64,000 nt of DNA from JANRLL01 sp033762715 (GCA_033762715.1 JANRLL010000014.1:1-64000), one strand, 5' to 3'; counted from the stretch's first letter, positions 1 to 9,685 are shown. Numbers and translations: made by a program. The notes: a model not told the origin generated them from the sequence alone.

Positions 1-1036
1 CCTCCTCACCTTCGTCCCAAACTGACTTCAGGCGCACCTTCTCACCTTCGGTGGCAGGCGTCCACAATGTCTTGCCCAGGCGCTGCTTATTGCAAGCGAT
101 CACTGCACTCGCTGCCGCCAGAATATGAGGCGTGGAGCGATAATTACACTCAAGGCGCACGATGGTAGCATCGGGGTAATCCCGCTCAAAACGCAAGATA
201 TTGCCCACCTCGGCGCCACGCCAGCTATAGATCGACTGATCGTCATCACCCACGCAGCAAATATTTTTATGATAAGACGCCAGCAGCCTGAGCCACAGAT
301 ATTGGGCGACGTTGGTATCTTGATACTCATCCACCAGAATATATTTAAAGCGGCGGGCATAATCCTGCAAAATATCCTGATGCGTCGTAAAGAGCGTGAT
401 CATATGCAAAATCAGATCGCCAAAGTCGGTGGCATTGATCTGGCGCAGGCGGTCTTGATACAACTTATAAACACTCAACGCATGACCAGCCGCCATTTGT
501 AGATCTTTGGCGCTCGTGACCTTATCGGGCGTGAGACCCTGGTCTTTCCAATTTTGGATAACGGCGGAAAAGAGTTTTGGCGGCAGCGATTTTTCATCAA
601 TCTGCTTTTCCGCCAAAATAGCTTTGATCAAGCGCAGCTGGTCATCTTCATCCAAGATGGTAAATTGCGGCGTGAGCCCCAAACGCTCAGCATGACGGCG
701 AATAATCTTTGCACCGATCGAATGGAAAGTGCCTTGCCACAACGATTGCGATGCACCGGTCAGCTGGCTGACGCGCTCTGCCATTTCGCGTGCGGCTTTA
801 TTGGTGAAAGTAACAGCCAGAATCTCACCCGGATAAGCCAGGCGGTTCATCAGAATATAGGCGATGCGCGTGGTCAGCACCCGCGTTTTACCGGTGCCCG
901 CACCAGCCAGCACCAACACGGGGCCTTGCGTTGCTTCCACCGCCGCGCGTTGCTCCTGATTGAGCATCTGCAAAAATGAAATCTCAGGACGTGTCTCTTC
1001 TGCCACTGCCATCTTAACTTGCTGCTGATTAATCAT
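1..1036 (-). CDS. uvrD: UvrD/PcrA-type superfamily 1 DNA helicase, C-terminal part outside window
   Basis: ATP-dependent 3'-5' DNA helicase of the UvrD/PcrA/Rep family, which acts in excision and mismatch repair and in clearing replication blocks. The gene reads open from ATG at 1036 to the window edge, giving about 345 residues. Visible motifs are the N-terminal Q motif region (LNQEQRAAV, about residue 25), Walker A GAGTGKT (45-51), FTNKAAREM (motif Ia), Walker B VDEYQDTN, GDDDQSIYSWRGA (motif III) and an NYRS motif IV region. The ATG overlaps the comEC stop as ATGA, so the two are probably translationally coupled. The 2A/2B C-terminal half is missing only because the window ends. Family assignment is firm; uvrD versus pcrA is naming only. 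Confidence 0.93.
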   Translation of the reverse strand, partial: MINQQQVKMAVAEETRPEISFLQMLNQEQRAAVEATQGPVLVLAGAGTGKTRVLTTRIAYILMNRLAYPGEILAVTFTNKAAREMAERVSQLTGASQSLWQGTFHSIGAKIIRRHAERLGLTPQFTILDEDDQLRLIKAILAEKQIDEKSLPPKLFSAVIQNWKDQGLTPDKVTSAKDLQMAAGHALSVYKLYQDRLRQINATDFGDLILHMITLFTTHQDILQDYARRFKYILVDEYQDTNVAQYLWLRLLASYHKNICCVGDDDQSIYSWRGAEVGNILRFERDYPDATIVRLECNYRSTPHILAAASAVIACNKQRLGKTLWTPATEGEKVRLKSVWDEGEE

Positions 1037-3132
1037 GGGCTAGTTATAGTCGTATTCGCCGATTGGTAAAGCCTCGAGTGCATGCCGCCAACCCACGGGC
1101 GCTTTCCCCGTTTGGACGCCGAATCATCGACCACCCAGGAGCCCTCTTTCAGACGTATGCCAATGGCGCCACGCGGCTGCAAATACGCGCGGTCAATTAC
1201 CAATGGCGTGGCCGGACAGGCGGTTTTATCGATCTCTTCGGCGCTAATCACTATATCGGCATTACGTGCGCATAAACTCTCAGTATCGCCTTTACGGATA
1301 GCAGCAATAATGGTTTTGCCTTTCCAGGATAAGGTGCAGTCATATTTACTGCAAACAAGATCGTTGCGGGTTTTGCGCGCTTCCTTGCGGCTAAGGGCTA
1401 GATCGTCGCCTTCGGCGCGCATCCATAGCTGTGCATCATAGCTATCGGGCTTGCCACGTAAAAATAGATACTCGCCGGACTCCAGCCGAACTGCGACTTT
1501 TTTGGCATTATCGCTGATCAATATGTCATAGGGCTTATAGAGCAGCGCACTGCTCATCCCGATCACTATCAACGGAATGGCAGCAAAACGCAGCGAGGTT
1601 TTCCATAGGCATAGCCACAGCCCACCCATCACCACCAAGAGCAATCCCCAAAAGGTCGGAGGAGGCATTACCAGCGACGCATTGGCAAGGCCCGCCACCC
1701 AGCGTGCGCCTTCCATCATCCAACCAATGCCGCTTCCCAGCCACTGCAGCGGCCAATATTCCAGTCCAAATGGCAGGGCGATGAACGCAAGCACGGCAGC
1801 CGGCATAATCCAAAAAGACGCGAGCGGCATCATCACCAAATTGGCTAGCAAACCCCACAGCGTAAAGCGATTGAAATGATAGATAACGAGCGGTGCGGTG
1901 GCGAGCGTTGCCACCAGCGACGTCAGCGTTACACCCAGCGCGTAAACACCTAGCGTGCGCAACACGCCGCGCTGCGAATAGCTGAGCTTATGGCCGTAGC
2001 GTTCATAAAGCGCCACAATGGCAACCGTTGCCGCAAAGGAGAGCTGGAAGCTCACACCCAGCAGCGCTTCCGGCCAAAGCAACAGCACGATGGTGGCCGC
2101 CCAGGCGAGTGAATAAAGGCTAATGCCTTGGCGGTCGCACAAAATAGCAAGCATAACGCAGGCAACCATCACAAATGAACGCACCGCCGGCACCGGATAG
2201 CCCGCAAGCAGCACATAGGCAAATGCCCCAAGCAACCCGACGACGGCGGCCATTTTCTTCACCGGCAGGCGCAACGCCAAGGGCGGATAAAGCGACAGCA
2301 GCAATCGTGTCAGCAGGAAAATCAAACCCGCCGCCAAGGTCATATGCAGCCCTGAAATGGAGAGCACATGGTAAATACCGGCATCGCGCATCACCTCACG
2401 CGTTTCTTCCGACACGCCCGCCATTTCGCCCACCATCAACGCCGCAGCCACCGCGCCGCTTTGCGGCTCCATCACCGCACCGATGCGCTGCGCCAGCGAT
2501 GCGCGCAAATCGGTCAGCCACTCGGAAAAGCCCGACGTGCCTTGACGCGAAAGCACAATAGGCGCGCCTGGTGCAAAGCCCACCGCACCGATGCTTTCAA
2601 AATAGGACATGCGCGAGAAATCAAATGCACCCGGCATGGCCGGTGTGGGTGGTTCAAACAACATTGCCTTGAGCTGCACCCTATCGCCCACCTGCAGCGG
2701 TTCGGCTACTTTGCGCAAGGTAACGGTCATGCGCCTGGGCATGCGCTCGGGCGGCAAGCGTTCCACCGTCACTTGGCTTAAGGTGAGGCGCGTATTTTTC
2801 TCGCGCGTTTCCACCTCATCCACATGCCCTTCGACGGTGCGGAAAAAAAGCTCGCCATAAATCACGGGTGTAGCGACTGCTTGCGTGCGAAGCGAAGCGG
2901 TTACCATGCCCAGCAGCACCACACAGACGGCACCTGTGACCAAACGCAGCGTATAATGCCGCCAACTCGCAACCAAAGCGAGCACTGCCACAGCACAGCC
3001 AGCTAATATCCATGCAAAATCAGGCTCTTGCGGAAGCGCAAAATAAAAGCTGATGCCCAGGGCGAGCCAAACCGGCAGCCATAAAATCAGCCGTTCACGC
3101 TCGCTATATAAAGATGATAATGAAAAAGCCAC
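1033..3132 (-). CDS. comEC: ComEC/Rec2-family DNA uptake channel protein
   Basis: Integral inner-membrane protein of the ComEC/Rec2 family, the presumed channel that takes single-stranded DNA into the cytoplasm during transformation. It has 699 residues. The order is N-terminal membrane segments (about 17-90), a soluble DUF4131/OB-like part (about 90-200), then the Competence domain with the signature SISGLHM at 258-264 and a long run of membrane segments up to about 530. The C-terminal 160 residues are soluble, but I see no HxHxDH metallo-beta-lactamase motif, as is common in shorter alphaproteobacterial ComEC proteins. The start is GTG (3130-3132) with a poor ribosome site. It is divergent from gltX and overlaps uvrD downstream. 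No other competence gene lies nearby, so activity in uptake is inference. Confidence 0.9.
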   Translation of the reverse strand: MAFSLSSLYSERERLILWLPVWLALGISFYFALPQEPDFAWILAGCAVAVLALVASWRHYTLRLVTGAVCVVLLGMVTASLRTQAVATPVIYGELFFRTVEGHVDEVETREKNTRLTLSQVTVERLPPERMPRRMTVTLRKVAEPLQVGDRVQLKAMLFEPPTPAMPGAFDFSRMSYFESIGAVGFAPGAPIVLSRQGTSGFSEWLTDLRASLAQRIGAVMEPQSGAVAAALMVGEMAGVSEETREVMRDAGIYHVLSISGLHMTLAAGLIFLLTRLLLSLYPPLALRLPVKKMAAVVGLLGAFAYVLLAGYPVPAVRSFVMVACVMLAILCDRQGISLYSLAWAATIVLLLWPEALLGVSFQLSFAATVAIVALYERYGHKLSYSQRGVLRTLGVYALGVTLTSLVATLATAPLVIYHFNRFTLWGLLANLVMMPLASFWIMPAAVLAFIALPFGLEYWPLQWLGSGIGWMMEGARWVAGLANASLVMPPPTFWGLLLVVMGGLWLCLWKTSLRFAAIPLIVIGMSSALLYKPYDILISDNAKKVAVRLESGEYLFLRGKPDSYDAQLWMRAEGDDLALSRKEARKTRNDLVCSKYDCTLSWKGKTIIAAIRKGDTESLCARNADIVISAEEIDKTACPATPLVIDRAYLQPRGAIGIRLKEGSWVVDDSASKRGKRPWVGGMHSRLYQSANTTITSP

Positions 3133-3208
3133 GGTTCTGCTTGCGGTAAGGGTTCGTTGCCATTATAAAAACCAAAATTTTTTTGTCATCCAATTAGATA
3201 GTCCCGCT

Positions 3209-4573
3209 ATGGCGATTGTAACGCGCTTTGCTCCCTCTCCGACCGGCTTCTTGCACATTGGCAGTGCACGCACGGCGCTGTTTAATTGGCTGTATGCCAA
3301 GCATCATGGCGGTAAATTTTACCTGCGTATTGAAGACACTGATCGCGCGCGTTCGACCCAGCCGGCCATTGACGCCATTTTAGACAGCATGACTTGGCTC
3401 GGGCTCGAGTGGGACGGTGACGCTGTGTATCAATTTGCCCGCGCGTCACGTCACGCCGAAGTTGCGCATGAGCTGGTGAAGCAAGGCAAAGCCTTCCATT
3501 GCTACACCACTGCCGAAGAGCTGGAACAGTTTCGCGCGGCCAATCCGAATGCCAAATTCAGAAGCCCCTATCGTGATGGCTCCACTGTGAGCGGCAGCGG
3601 CCCTAGCGTGATTCGCCTGAAAGCGCCGCTTGACGGTGAAACCACCGTGCAAGACAAGGTGCAGGGTGCGGTCACCGTGAAAAACAGCGAGCTCGATGAT
3701 ATGGTGCTGCTGCGCTCGGATGGCACGCCGACCTATATGCTAGCCGTCGTGGTGGATGATCATGATATGGGCGTAACCCAGGTGATTCGTGGCGATGACC
3801 ATCTGACCAACACGTTTCGCCAGCTGATGATTTATGATGCGATGGGCTGGAAAGCCCCCGATTTCGCGCATATCCCGCTGATTCACGGGCCTGACGGCGC
3901 CAAGCTTTCCAAGCGTCATGGCGCATTAGGTGTGGAAGCCTATCGCGATATGGGTTATCTGCCGGAAGCCATTTGCAACTATTTGCTACGTCTCGGCTGG
4001 GGACATGGCGATGATGAAATTATTTCACGCGAACAGGCGATCGAATGGTTCGATTTAGACGGTGTTGGAAAATCACCCTCGCGCTTCGATTTTGCCAAGC
4101 TCGAAAATGTCAATGGCCATTACCTGCGCGAAGCCTCAGACGAACGCTTGGCGGGGTTAACTGCCAAGCAGTTAAAAATCGACCATAAAGCTGGTTTGGA
4201 GCTTCTAACGAAGGCCATGCCAGGCTTAAAGCAGCGCGCGAAGAACGTGAATGAACTAGCTGAAAATGCCTCTTTTTATATTACCGCCCGCCCCATTGCT
4301 TGCGACGACAAAGCCAAGGAGATATTGGATAAAGGCGGACGCGAAATGATTAAGGCGCTTCTGCCTCAATTTGAAGCATTAAATGAGTGGAGCCATGACA
4401 GCATTCAAGCCTTATGCCGTCAATTTTCCGAGCAAAGCGGCCAGAAATTAGGCAATATCATGCAGCCGCTTAGGGCCGCTATTACCGGCAAAACCACCTC
4501 ACCTAGCATGTTTGAAGTGATGGAAATCCTAGGAAAAAGCGAGACTATTGGCCGCTTATCTGATGTATGCTAA
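3209..4573 (+). CDS. gltX: Glutamate--tRNA ligase
   Basis: Class I aminoacyl-tRNA synthetase that charges tRNA-Glu with glutamate. The ATG at 3209 begins the conserved N-terminus (MAIVTRFAPSPTGFLHIG); the frame stays open 52 codons upstream, but that extension has no family likeness. The protein is 454 residues, usual for the family. It shows the HIGH-type motif HIGS at 15-18, the IEDTD motif and the KMSKS equivalent KLSKR at 232-236, followed by an all-helical anticodon-binding region. Alphaproteobacteria often carry two GltX paralogues, one charging tRNA-Gln for GatCAB; I cannot tell which this is. It is divergent from comEC (76 bp between starts) and 27 bp upstream of def. Confidence 0.95.
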   Translation: MAIVTRFAPSPTGFLHIGSARTALFNWLYAKHHGGKFYLRIEDTDRARSTQPAIDAILDSMTWLGLEWDGDAVYQFARASRHAEVAHELVKQGKAFHCYTTAEELEQFRAANPNAKFRSPYRDGSTVSGSGPSVIRLKAPLDGETTVQDKVQGAVTVKNSELDDMVLLRSDGTPTYMLAVVVDDHDMGVTQVIRGDDHLTNTFRQLMIYDAMGWKAPDFAHIPLIHGPDGAKLSKRHGALGVEAYRDMGYLPEAICNYLLRLGWGHGDDEIISREQAIEWFDLDGVGKSPSRFDFAKLENVNGHYLREASDERLAGLTAKQLKIDHKAGLELLTKAMPGLKQRAKNVNELAENASFYITARPIACDDKAKEILDKGGREMIKALLPQFEALNEWSHDSIQALCRQFSEQSGQKLGNIMQPLRAAITGKTTSPSMFEVMEILGKSETIGRLSDVC

Positions 4574-4600
4574 ACTAGTGTTATAACAAAGAGAAAAACT

Positions 4601-5164
4601 ATGGCTGTATTACCTATTGTGATTGCGCCGGATCCACGGCTTAAAACCAAATCAACGCCGATCGACACCATCGACGACAGCGTTCGCAAACTTGCAGCCG
4701 ATATGTTCGACACCATGTATTCTGCGCAGGGCATCGGGTTGGCCGCCGTGCAAGTCGGTGTGCTTAAGCGTATTTTAGTAGCCGATGTCAACTGGCGCAG
4801 CCTGGATGAAAAAGGCGAGCAATATGTGTTGGTGAATCCGGAAATCCTCGAAGATTCCAACGAGGTAAATATCTATAAAGAAGGCTGTCTCTCGTTTCCC
4901 GACCAGTTTTCGGAAGTAGAGCGCCCCAAAGGCGTGCGCGTGCGCTATCAGGATTTGGATGGCAAAACGCACGAGGAAAGTTTTGAAGGATTGCTGGCTA
5001 CCTGCATTCAACATGAGGTCGATCACCTAAACGGCATCGTGTTTGTTGATCATATTTCTTCGCTCAAGCGCGATATGATTTTGCGCAAACTCACCAAGCT
5101 GAAAAAGCAAGGCGCGTTTGAGCCACACGTGCACGGCCCGAACTGCAACCACGATCACCACTAA
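4601..5164 (+). CDS. def: Peptide deformylase
   Basis: Metal-dependent cytosolic hydrolase that removes the formyl group from the N-terminal methionine of new proteins. All three family motifs are present: GIGLAAVQ (44-51), EGCLS (94-98) and HEVDH (138-142), so the Cys and two His metal ligands and the catalytic Glu are in place. Length 187 residues; the last dozen are His-rich (HVHGPNCNHDHH), an extension that might bind metal, though that is only inference. The stop overlaps the fmt start (TAATG at 5162-5166), the classic def-fmt pair that undoes and creates formyl-Met. Confidence 0.96.
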   Translation: MAVLPIVIAPDPRLKTKSTPIDTIDDSVRKLAADMFDTMYSAQGIGLAAVQVGVLKRILVADVNWRSLDEKGEQYVLVNPEILEDSNEVNIYKEGCLSFPDQFSEVERPKGVRVRYQDLDGKTHEESFEGLLATCIQHEVDHLNGIVFVDHISSLKRDMILRKLTKLKKQGAFEPHVHGPNCNHDHH

Positions 5165-6051
5165 TGCGTATTGTCTTCATGGGCACACCGGCCTTTGCCG
5201 TGCCGACGCTGCAAGCGTTGTACGAGGCAGGCCATGAGATTGTTGCCGTCTATAGCCAGCCGCCGCGCCCCTCTGGCCGCGGCCAGAAAGAAACACCCTC
5301 ACCGGTGCATCGTTATGCGAACGAACATAATATCCCTGTCCTAAACCCCATCTCGCTGAAAACACCCGAAGCACAAGCCGCGTTTGCCGCGCACAAGGCC
5401 GAAGTGGCTGTGGTGGTGGCGTATGGGTTGCTGCTGCCTAAACCGATATTGGATGCTTTCCCGCGCGGCTGCATCAATGTGCATCCGAGTTTGCTCCCAC
5501 GCTGGCGCGGCGCGGCTCCCTTGCAACGCACGATCATGGCAGGTGATAGCAAAACGGCTATTGTCATTATGCAGATGGATGAAGGGCTCGATACCGGTCC
5601 AATGCTGTTATCTGCGCCGCTGGATATTCCTGCCGGCATGACTGCCGGTCAATTACATGATCTGGTAGCGGACAAAGCTGGCGCCTTAGTACTCAAGGTC
5701 TTGGCGGATAATCCAACACCGGTGGCACAGCCCGTTGATGGCGTGCTCTATGCGAAAAAAATTAGCAAAGACGAATGCCGCATTGATTGGAACCGTCCAG
5801 CGCGCGATATTTATTATCATATATTGGGCCTCTGCCCTGCCCCTGGTGCTTTCTTCGAACATAAGGGCGAGAAGATCAAAATATTCGATGCCAGCTACGA
5901 CACCAAAGCCACAGCTGCCGAGCCTGGAACCATCCTCGATGATCAGCTGACCTTTGCTTGCAGTGACGGTACGCTGCGCCCAAAACTGCTGCAACGCCCT
6001 GGCAAAAAACCCTTACCACTATCCGAATTTTTGCATGGCTTTTCGCTATAA
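5164..6051 (+). CDS. fmt: Methionyl-tRNA formyltransferase
   Basis: Transfers a formyl group from 10-formyl-tetrahydrofolate to Met-tRNAfMet so that translation can initiate. At 295 residues it is slightly shorter than E. coli Fmt (about 315). The N-terminal Rossmann-like domain carries N105 and H107 followed by PSLLPRWRGAAP (108-119), and D143 in DEGLDTGP, matching the catalytic Asn-His-Asp set. A C-terminal OB-like domain follows. It overlaps def by one base and truA by 17 bases, so the three genes read as one operon. Its folate cofactor links it to the fol genes downstream. Confidence 0.95.
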   Translation: MRIVFMGTPAFAVPTLQALYEAGHEIVAVYSQPPRPSGRGQKETPSPVHRYANEHNIPVLNPISLKTPEAQAAFAAHKAEVAVVVAYGLLLPKPILDAFPRGCINVHPSLLPRWRGAAPLQRTIMAGDSKTAIVIMQMDEGLDTGPMLLSAPLDIPAGMTAGQLHDLVADKAGALVLKVLADNPTPVAQPVDGVLYAKKISKDECRIDWNRPARDIYYHILGLCPAPGAFFEHKGEKIKIFDASYDTKATAAEPGTILDDQLTFACSDGTLRPKLLQRPGKKPLPLSEFLHGFSL

Positions 6052-6811
6052 ACTTACCCTCGAATATGACGGCACTCATTATGCGGGCTGGCAACGCCAG
6101 ACGGATCGCCTATCGGTGCAAGAAGCACTGGTAACCGCGGCTGAAAAATTTTCTGGCGCTGAGGTCGAGGTGGTTGGTGCGGGCCGCACCGATGCGGGCG
6201 TGCATGCCATCGGCCAGGTTGCGCATATTGATCTGCCCAAAGAAGCGGATCCGTACCGTGTGATGCAAGGCATCAATTTTTATCTGTTCAATCCGCAGGG
6301 CAATGAGCCGCCGCCTGAGAGCTATCATAACCGTATCTCCGTGCTGCAAGCCGAAGCCGTAAGCTCTGAATTTCATGCCCGTTTTTCAGCGATCAGACGT
6401 CACTATCTTTACCGTATTATCAATCGCCGCTCGCGCCTAGGGCTTGAGGCTGGCCGCGCCTGGGGCGTTGTCGAGCCGCTTGATGAAAAGCTCATGCAGC
6501 AAGCAGCGAATCTGTTGGTGGGCACGCAGGATTTCTCTAGCTTTCGCGATACGCAATGCCAAGCCAAATCGCCGGTCAAAACACTCGAAGAGCTGACGGT
6601 CAAACGCATTGGGCAGGAAATTCATATCATCGCCAACGCGCGTTCATTCCTACATCATCAGGTGCGCATCATGACCGGCACCTTGGTGCAGGTGGGCAAA
6701 GGCCGCTGGAGCGTGGATGATGTAGCACGCGCACTGGCGGCTAAAGACCGTATCGCTGGAGGTCCGACTGCGCCTTCCGAAGGCCTTTACCTCACCCGCG
6801 TGGATTACTGA
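6035..6811 (+). CDS. truA: tRNA pseudouridine(38-40) synthase
   Basis: Converts U38, U39 and U40 in the tRNA anticodon stem-loop to pseudouridine. The start at 6035 gives 258 residues and begins the conserved N-terminus (MAFRYKLTLEYDGTHYAGWQ); an upstream in-frame start at 5954 lies deep in fmt and is not favoured. The catalytic motif GAGRTDAGVHA is at 48-58 with Asp53. The C-terminal RSFLHHQVRIMTGTL motif is also typical. The first 17 bp lie inside the end of fmt. The gene converges on dapD with only about 40 bp between the stops, where a weak imperfect hairpin is all I see. Confidence 0.95.
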   Translation: MAFRYKLTLEYDGTHYAGWQRQTDRLSVQEALVTAAEKFSGAEVEVVGAGRTDAGVHAIGQVAHIDLPKEADPYRVMQGINFYLFNPQGNEPPPESYHNRISVLQAEAVSSEFHARFSAIRRHYLYRIINRRSRLGLEAGRAWGVVEPLDEKLMQQAANLLVGTQDFSSFRDTQCQAKSPVKTLEELTVKRIGQEIHIIANARSFLHHQVRIMTGTLVQVGKGRWSVDDVARALAAKDRIAGGPTAPSEGLYLTRVDY

Positions 6812-6853
6812 TCGAGCGTAAGTGCCATCACAGGTAGGTTTGATCCATACCTA

Positions 6854-7654
6854 TTACACGCCGCGCAGAATCTCATTAATACCGGTTTTAGCACGGGTTT
6901 GTTCATCAACGCGCTTGACGATCACAGCACAATAAAGTCCTGGCACACCCGCGGTTTTGCCAGGCATGTTGCCAGGTACCACCACCGAATAAGCTGGCAC
7001 GCGGCCGTATGTCACCGTGCCGTTTTCACGATCGACGATTTTGGTCGAAGCGCCGATAAATACGCCCATCGAAATCACCGAGCCTTCTTCCACGATCACG
7101 CCTTCTGCGATTTCACTGCGCGCGCCGATAAAGCAATTATCTTCGATAATAACTGGATTAGCTTGCAGGGGCTCTAACACGCCGCCAATACCGGTGCCGC
7201 CAGAGATATGGCAGTTCTTGCCGATTTGCGCACAGCTGCCAATGGTAGCCCAGGTATCAATCATGGTGCCTTCATCAACATAAGCGCCAATATTGACGAA
7301 GCTTGGCATCAACACCACGTTTTTCGCAATATAGGCCGAGTGACGCACTACCGCACCAGGCACCACGCGAAAACCGCTTTTCATAAAACGTTCTTTATCC
7401 CACTGCGCAAATTTCAGCGCTACCTTATCGTAACTCTCGCCAATCAGCTCATTGTCGTTCAAGCGAAAAGACAGTAACACCGCCTTTTTCAGCCATTGAT
7501 GCACCACCCATTGACCATTTCTTTTCTCGGCCACGCGCAATTCGCCATTATCAAGCTTAGCGAGCGCTTGCTCTACCGCATCACGCACGTCACCGTTGGT
7601 TTGAGGGGTGATTGCCTGGCGTGCTTCCCAGGCCTGTTCGATAATCTGTTCCAT
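6854..7654 (-). CDS. dapD: 2,3,4,5-tetrahydropyridine-2,6-dicarboxylate N-succinyltransferase
   Basis: Fourth step of the succinylase branch of lysine and diaminopimelate synthesis: it succinylates tetrahydrodipicolinate with succinyl-CoA. The product supplies lysine and the cross-linking residue of peptidoglycan. ATG at 7654 (MEQIIEQAWEA) has a good GGAGAG site just upstream and gives 266 residues; the frame continues 12 codons further up, inside folC. The middle of the protein shows the hexapeptide-repeat left-handed beta helix (VVLMPSFVNIGAYV, MIDTWATIGSCAQIG, GGTGIGGVLEP). It starts 1 bp after the folC stop (TAATATG) as last gene of the folK-folP-folC-dapD unit. Confidence 0.95.
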   Translation of the reverse strand: MEQIIEQAWEARQAITPQTNGDVRDAVEQALAKLDNGELRVAEKRNGQWVVHQWLKKAVLLSFRLNDNELIGESYDKVALKFAQWDKERFMKSGFRVVPGAVVRHSAYIAKNVVLMPSFVNIGAYVDEGTMIDTWATIGSCAQIGKNCHISGGTGIGGVLEPLQANPVIIEDNCFIGARSEIAEGVIVEEGSVISMGVFIGASTKIVDRENGTVTYGRVPAYSVVVPGNMPGKTAGVPGLYCAVIVKRVDEQTRAKTGINEILRGV

Positions 7655-7655
7655 A

Positions 7656-8921
7656 TTACTCTCCACTGGCTGCAAGCACTTTACCGGCAAGGTAGAGTGA
7701 CCCGCAAATGCATATTAATGCTGGTGTTTTGGCATGCTGAGCAATGGTTTGCAATGCCTTTTCTACCGAATCGGCTGCCACCGCCTGCATCCCCAGCGCT
7801 TGCGCGGCCTGCATAATATGCGCAGCAGGCTGGGCATTGCTCTCTCCAGGAATGGTTACGGCAATACATTGTTGGACCGGCCCCACGAGATGCTGCAAGT
7901 AGCTTTGCATATCCTTGCCCTTGATCATGCCGCAAATAAGATATACCGGCAGCCCCCGCTCTTTCAACCACGCGCCCAGCACCTCGCCGCCTTGCGCGTT
8001 ATGCCCACCATCCAGCCACAGCTCAATGCCTGCCGGCAGTTGCTTAGCATAGGCCCCGTGCAAACGCTGCAAGCGCGCGGGCCATCGGGTGTTTGCAAGC
8101 CCCCGCTCTATCTGCTGCGTGCTCACGCTAAATTGTGGCAATTGCTCCAGGCAGGCAATGGCGGTTGCCGCATTATCCAGCTGGTAAGCGCCTGCCAGCG
8201 ATGGTTTAAGCGCAATGCACTGTTTGTCTGACTGGTATTCACCCGCTTCCACCCGCCATTCCTGACCGTAGCGGGAAAGCGAAACACCCAGCGTGGCTGC
8301 TTTTTGTTCAATTACCTTGAGCGCCACTGCTTGTTGCTTGCCCACCACGCATGGCACCTGCTTTTTTAGAATGCCTGCTTTTTCGCCGGCAATTTTATCG
8401 AGGCTGCTGCCTAAATATTCCACATGGTCGAGCGCAATCGGCGTGATGGCCGTAAGCAACGGTTTGTCGATGACATTGGTAGCGTCCAAGCGCCCGCCCA
8501 TGCCAGTTTCCAGCAGCAACACATCGGCCGGCTTATCGGCAAAAGCGAGAAAGGCCGCTGCCGTCGTCGCCTCAAAAAACGTGACCGGCTGCGCAGATAG
8601 CATCGGCGCCATGTGGCGCACGATCGATTCTAAATAGGCGTTATCAATCTCTTTGCCTTGCAGCAAAATACGCTCACGGAACCGCACCAGATGCGGCGAG
8701 GTATAGCGATGCACACGGTAGCCCGCCCCTTCTAATATCGCCTGCAGATAGGCCAAGAGCGAGCCTTTGCCATTAGTGCCCGCCACATGGATCACCGGCG
8801 GCAGGCGTTTATGCGGCGCCCCCAACATGGCAAGCAGCCGGTGCACGCGATCCAGTGACAAATCGATGGATGCCAACATCGGATGATGCAGCCGATTTAA
8901 AAACGCTTCTACCGGTTCCAT
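7656..8921 (-). CDS. folC: Bifunctional dihydrofolate synthase / folylpolyglutamate synthase
   Basis: Mur-ligase-family enzyme that adds L-glutamate to dihydropteroate and to tetrahydrofolates in the cytosol. The ATP loop GTNGKGS is at 48-54 of 421 residues. Further hallmarks are the TSPHLVRFRERI segment and ALDHVEYLG in the central domain. The C-terminal ligase domain starts near LWLDGGHNAQG. The start ATG overlaps the folP stop by one base and the stop lies 1 bp before dapD. In many alphaproteobacteria folC sits next to accD and trpA instead; here it is grouped with folP and folK. Confidence 0.95.
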   Translation of the reverse strand: MEPVEAFLNRLHHPMLASIDLSLDRVHRLLAMLGAPHKRLPPVIHVAGTNGKGSLLAYLQAILEGAGYRVHRYTSPHLVRFRERILLQGKEIDNAYLESIVRHMAPMLSAQPVTFFEATTAAAFLAFADKPADVLLLETGMGGRLDATNVIDKPLLTAITPIALDHVEYLGSSLDKIAGEKAGILKKQVPCVVGKQQAVALKVIEQKAATLGVSLSRYGQEWRVEAGEYQSDKQCIALKPSLAGAYQLDNAATAIACLEQLPQFSVSTQQIERGLANTRWPARLQRLHGAYAKQLPAGIELWLDGGHNAQGGEVLGAWLKERGLPVYLICGMIKGKDMQSYLQHLVGPVQQCIAVTIPGESNAQPAAHIMQAAQALGMQAVAADSVEKALQTIAQHAKTPALICICGSLYLAGKVLAASGE

Positions 8922-9685
8922 TAGGATGCTCTCAAAAAAGCAGCATGCGCTTTGACATCATGCACACGAATATAATCGACACCACACGCAACCAACTGCT
9001 TGGAGACGCGCAAAGTCGCCTCATCAGGATCGCCCAATTCTTTTAGGCAGGATTTGCGCGAATGCCCCACGAGAATCGGCACGTCCAAGCTATGCAACCG
9101 CTGAATTTGATCGAGTATCTGCAACGATTGCGCGGCGGTTTTGCCAAAGCCAATACCTGGATCAAAAATCAAACGATCAGCGTTAATGCCAGCGCGGGCT
9201 AACGTCGCAAAACGCTCATCCGCAAAATGGGTCAAGGCTTCGATCACATCACCGTCTTCCGGCAAGTGCTGCGTGCGATCGGCCGGCACACTCAAGGAAT
9301 GCATCACCACCAGCTTGCAATCTGATTCGGCTGCCACCTGCACCATGTCATCGGACGAAAAGCCCGACACGTCATTAATCCAATCTATGCCATGACCAAG
9401 GGCCTTTTTAGCGGTTGTTGCATGGCGCGTGTCGATACTAAATGCAATCTCAGGGCGGCGGTAGCTATCCAATTTTTTAAGCACTGGCTCAAGCCTACCC
9501 CATTCTTCTTCGGCGGATACGCAGGCAGCGCCTGGCCGTGTGGATTCAGCGCCTATATCAATAATTTTTGCGCCGTCAATGAGCGCTTGTTTAATGGCAG
9601 CAAGCGCTTTATCGGGCGCGAAATTCGCCCCGCCATCGGAAAAGGAATCCGGTGTGATATTGATAATCGCCATGAGTTTAGTCAT
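8921..9685 (-). CDS. folP: Dihydropteroate synthase
   Basis: Condenses p-aminobenzoate with hydroxymethyl-dihydropterin pyrophosphate to give dihydropteroate, and is the sulfonamide target of the family. The start chosen is ATG 9685 (254 residues), overlapping the folK stop by 8 bp. A longer in-frame start at 9727 lies in folK, and M5 (9673) is a further option. The signature MAIINITPDSFSDGG is right at the N-terminus, followed by IDIGAESTRPGA, NDVSGF, DPGIGFGKT and the SRKS loop near the end. The TIM-barrel length is normal. Confidence 0.95.
   Translation of the reverse strand: MTKLMAIINITPDSFSDGGANFAPDKALAAIKQALIDGAKIIDIGAESTRPGAACVSAEEEWGRLEPVLKKLDSYRRPEIAFSIDTRHATTAKKALGHGIDWINDVSGFSSDDMVQVAAESDCKLVVMHSLSVPADRTQHLPEDGDVIEALTHFADERFATLARAGINADRLIFDPGIGFGKTAAQSLQILDQIQRLHSLDVPILVGHSRKSCLKELGDPDEATLRVSKQLVACGVDYIRVHDVKAHAAFLRAS

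Noticed and set aside
3053..3208. N-terminal extension of gltX
   Set aside because: The extra 52 codons overlap the comEC start region and lack family similarity; the conserved N-terminus begins at 3209.
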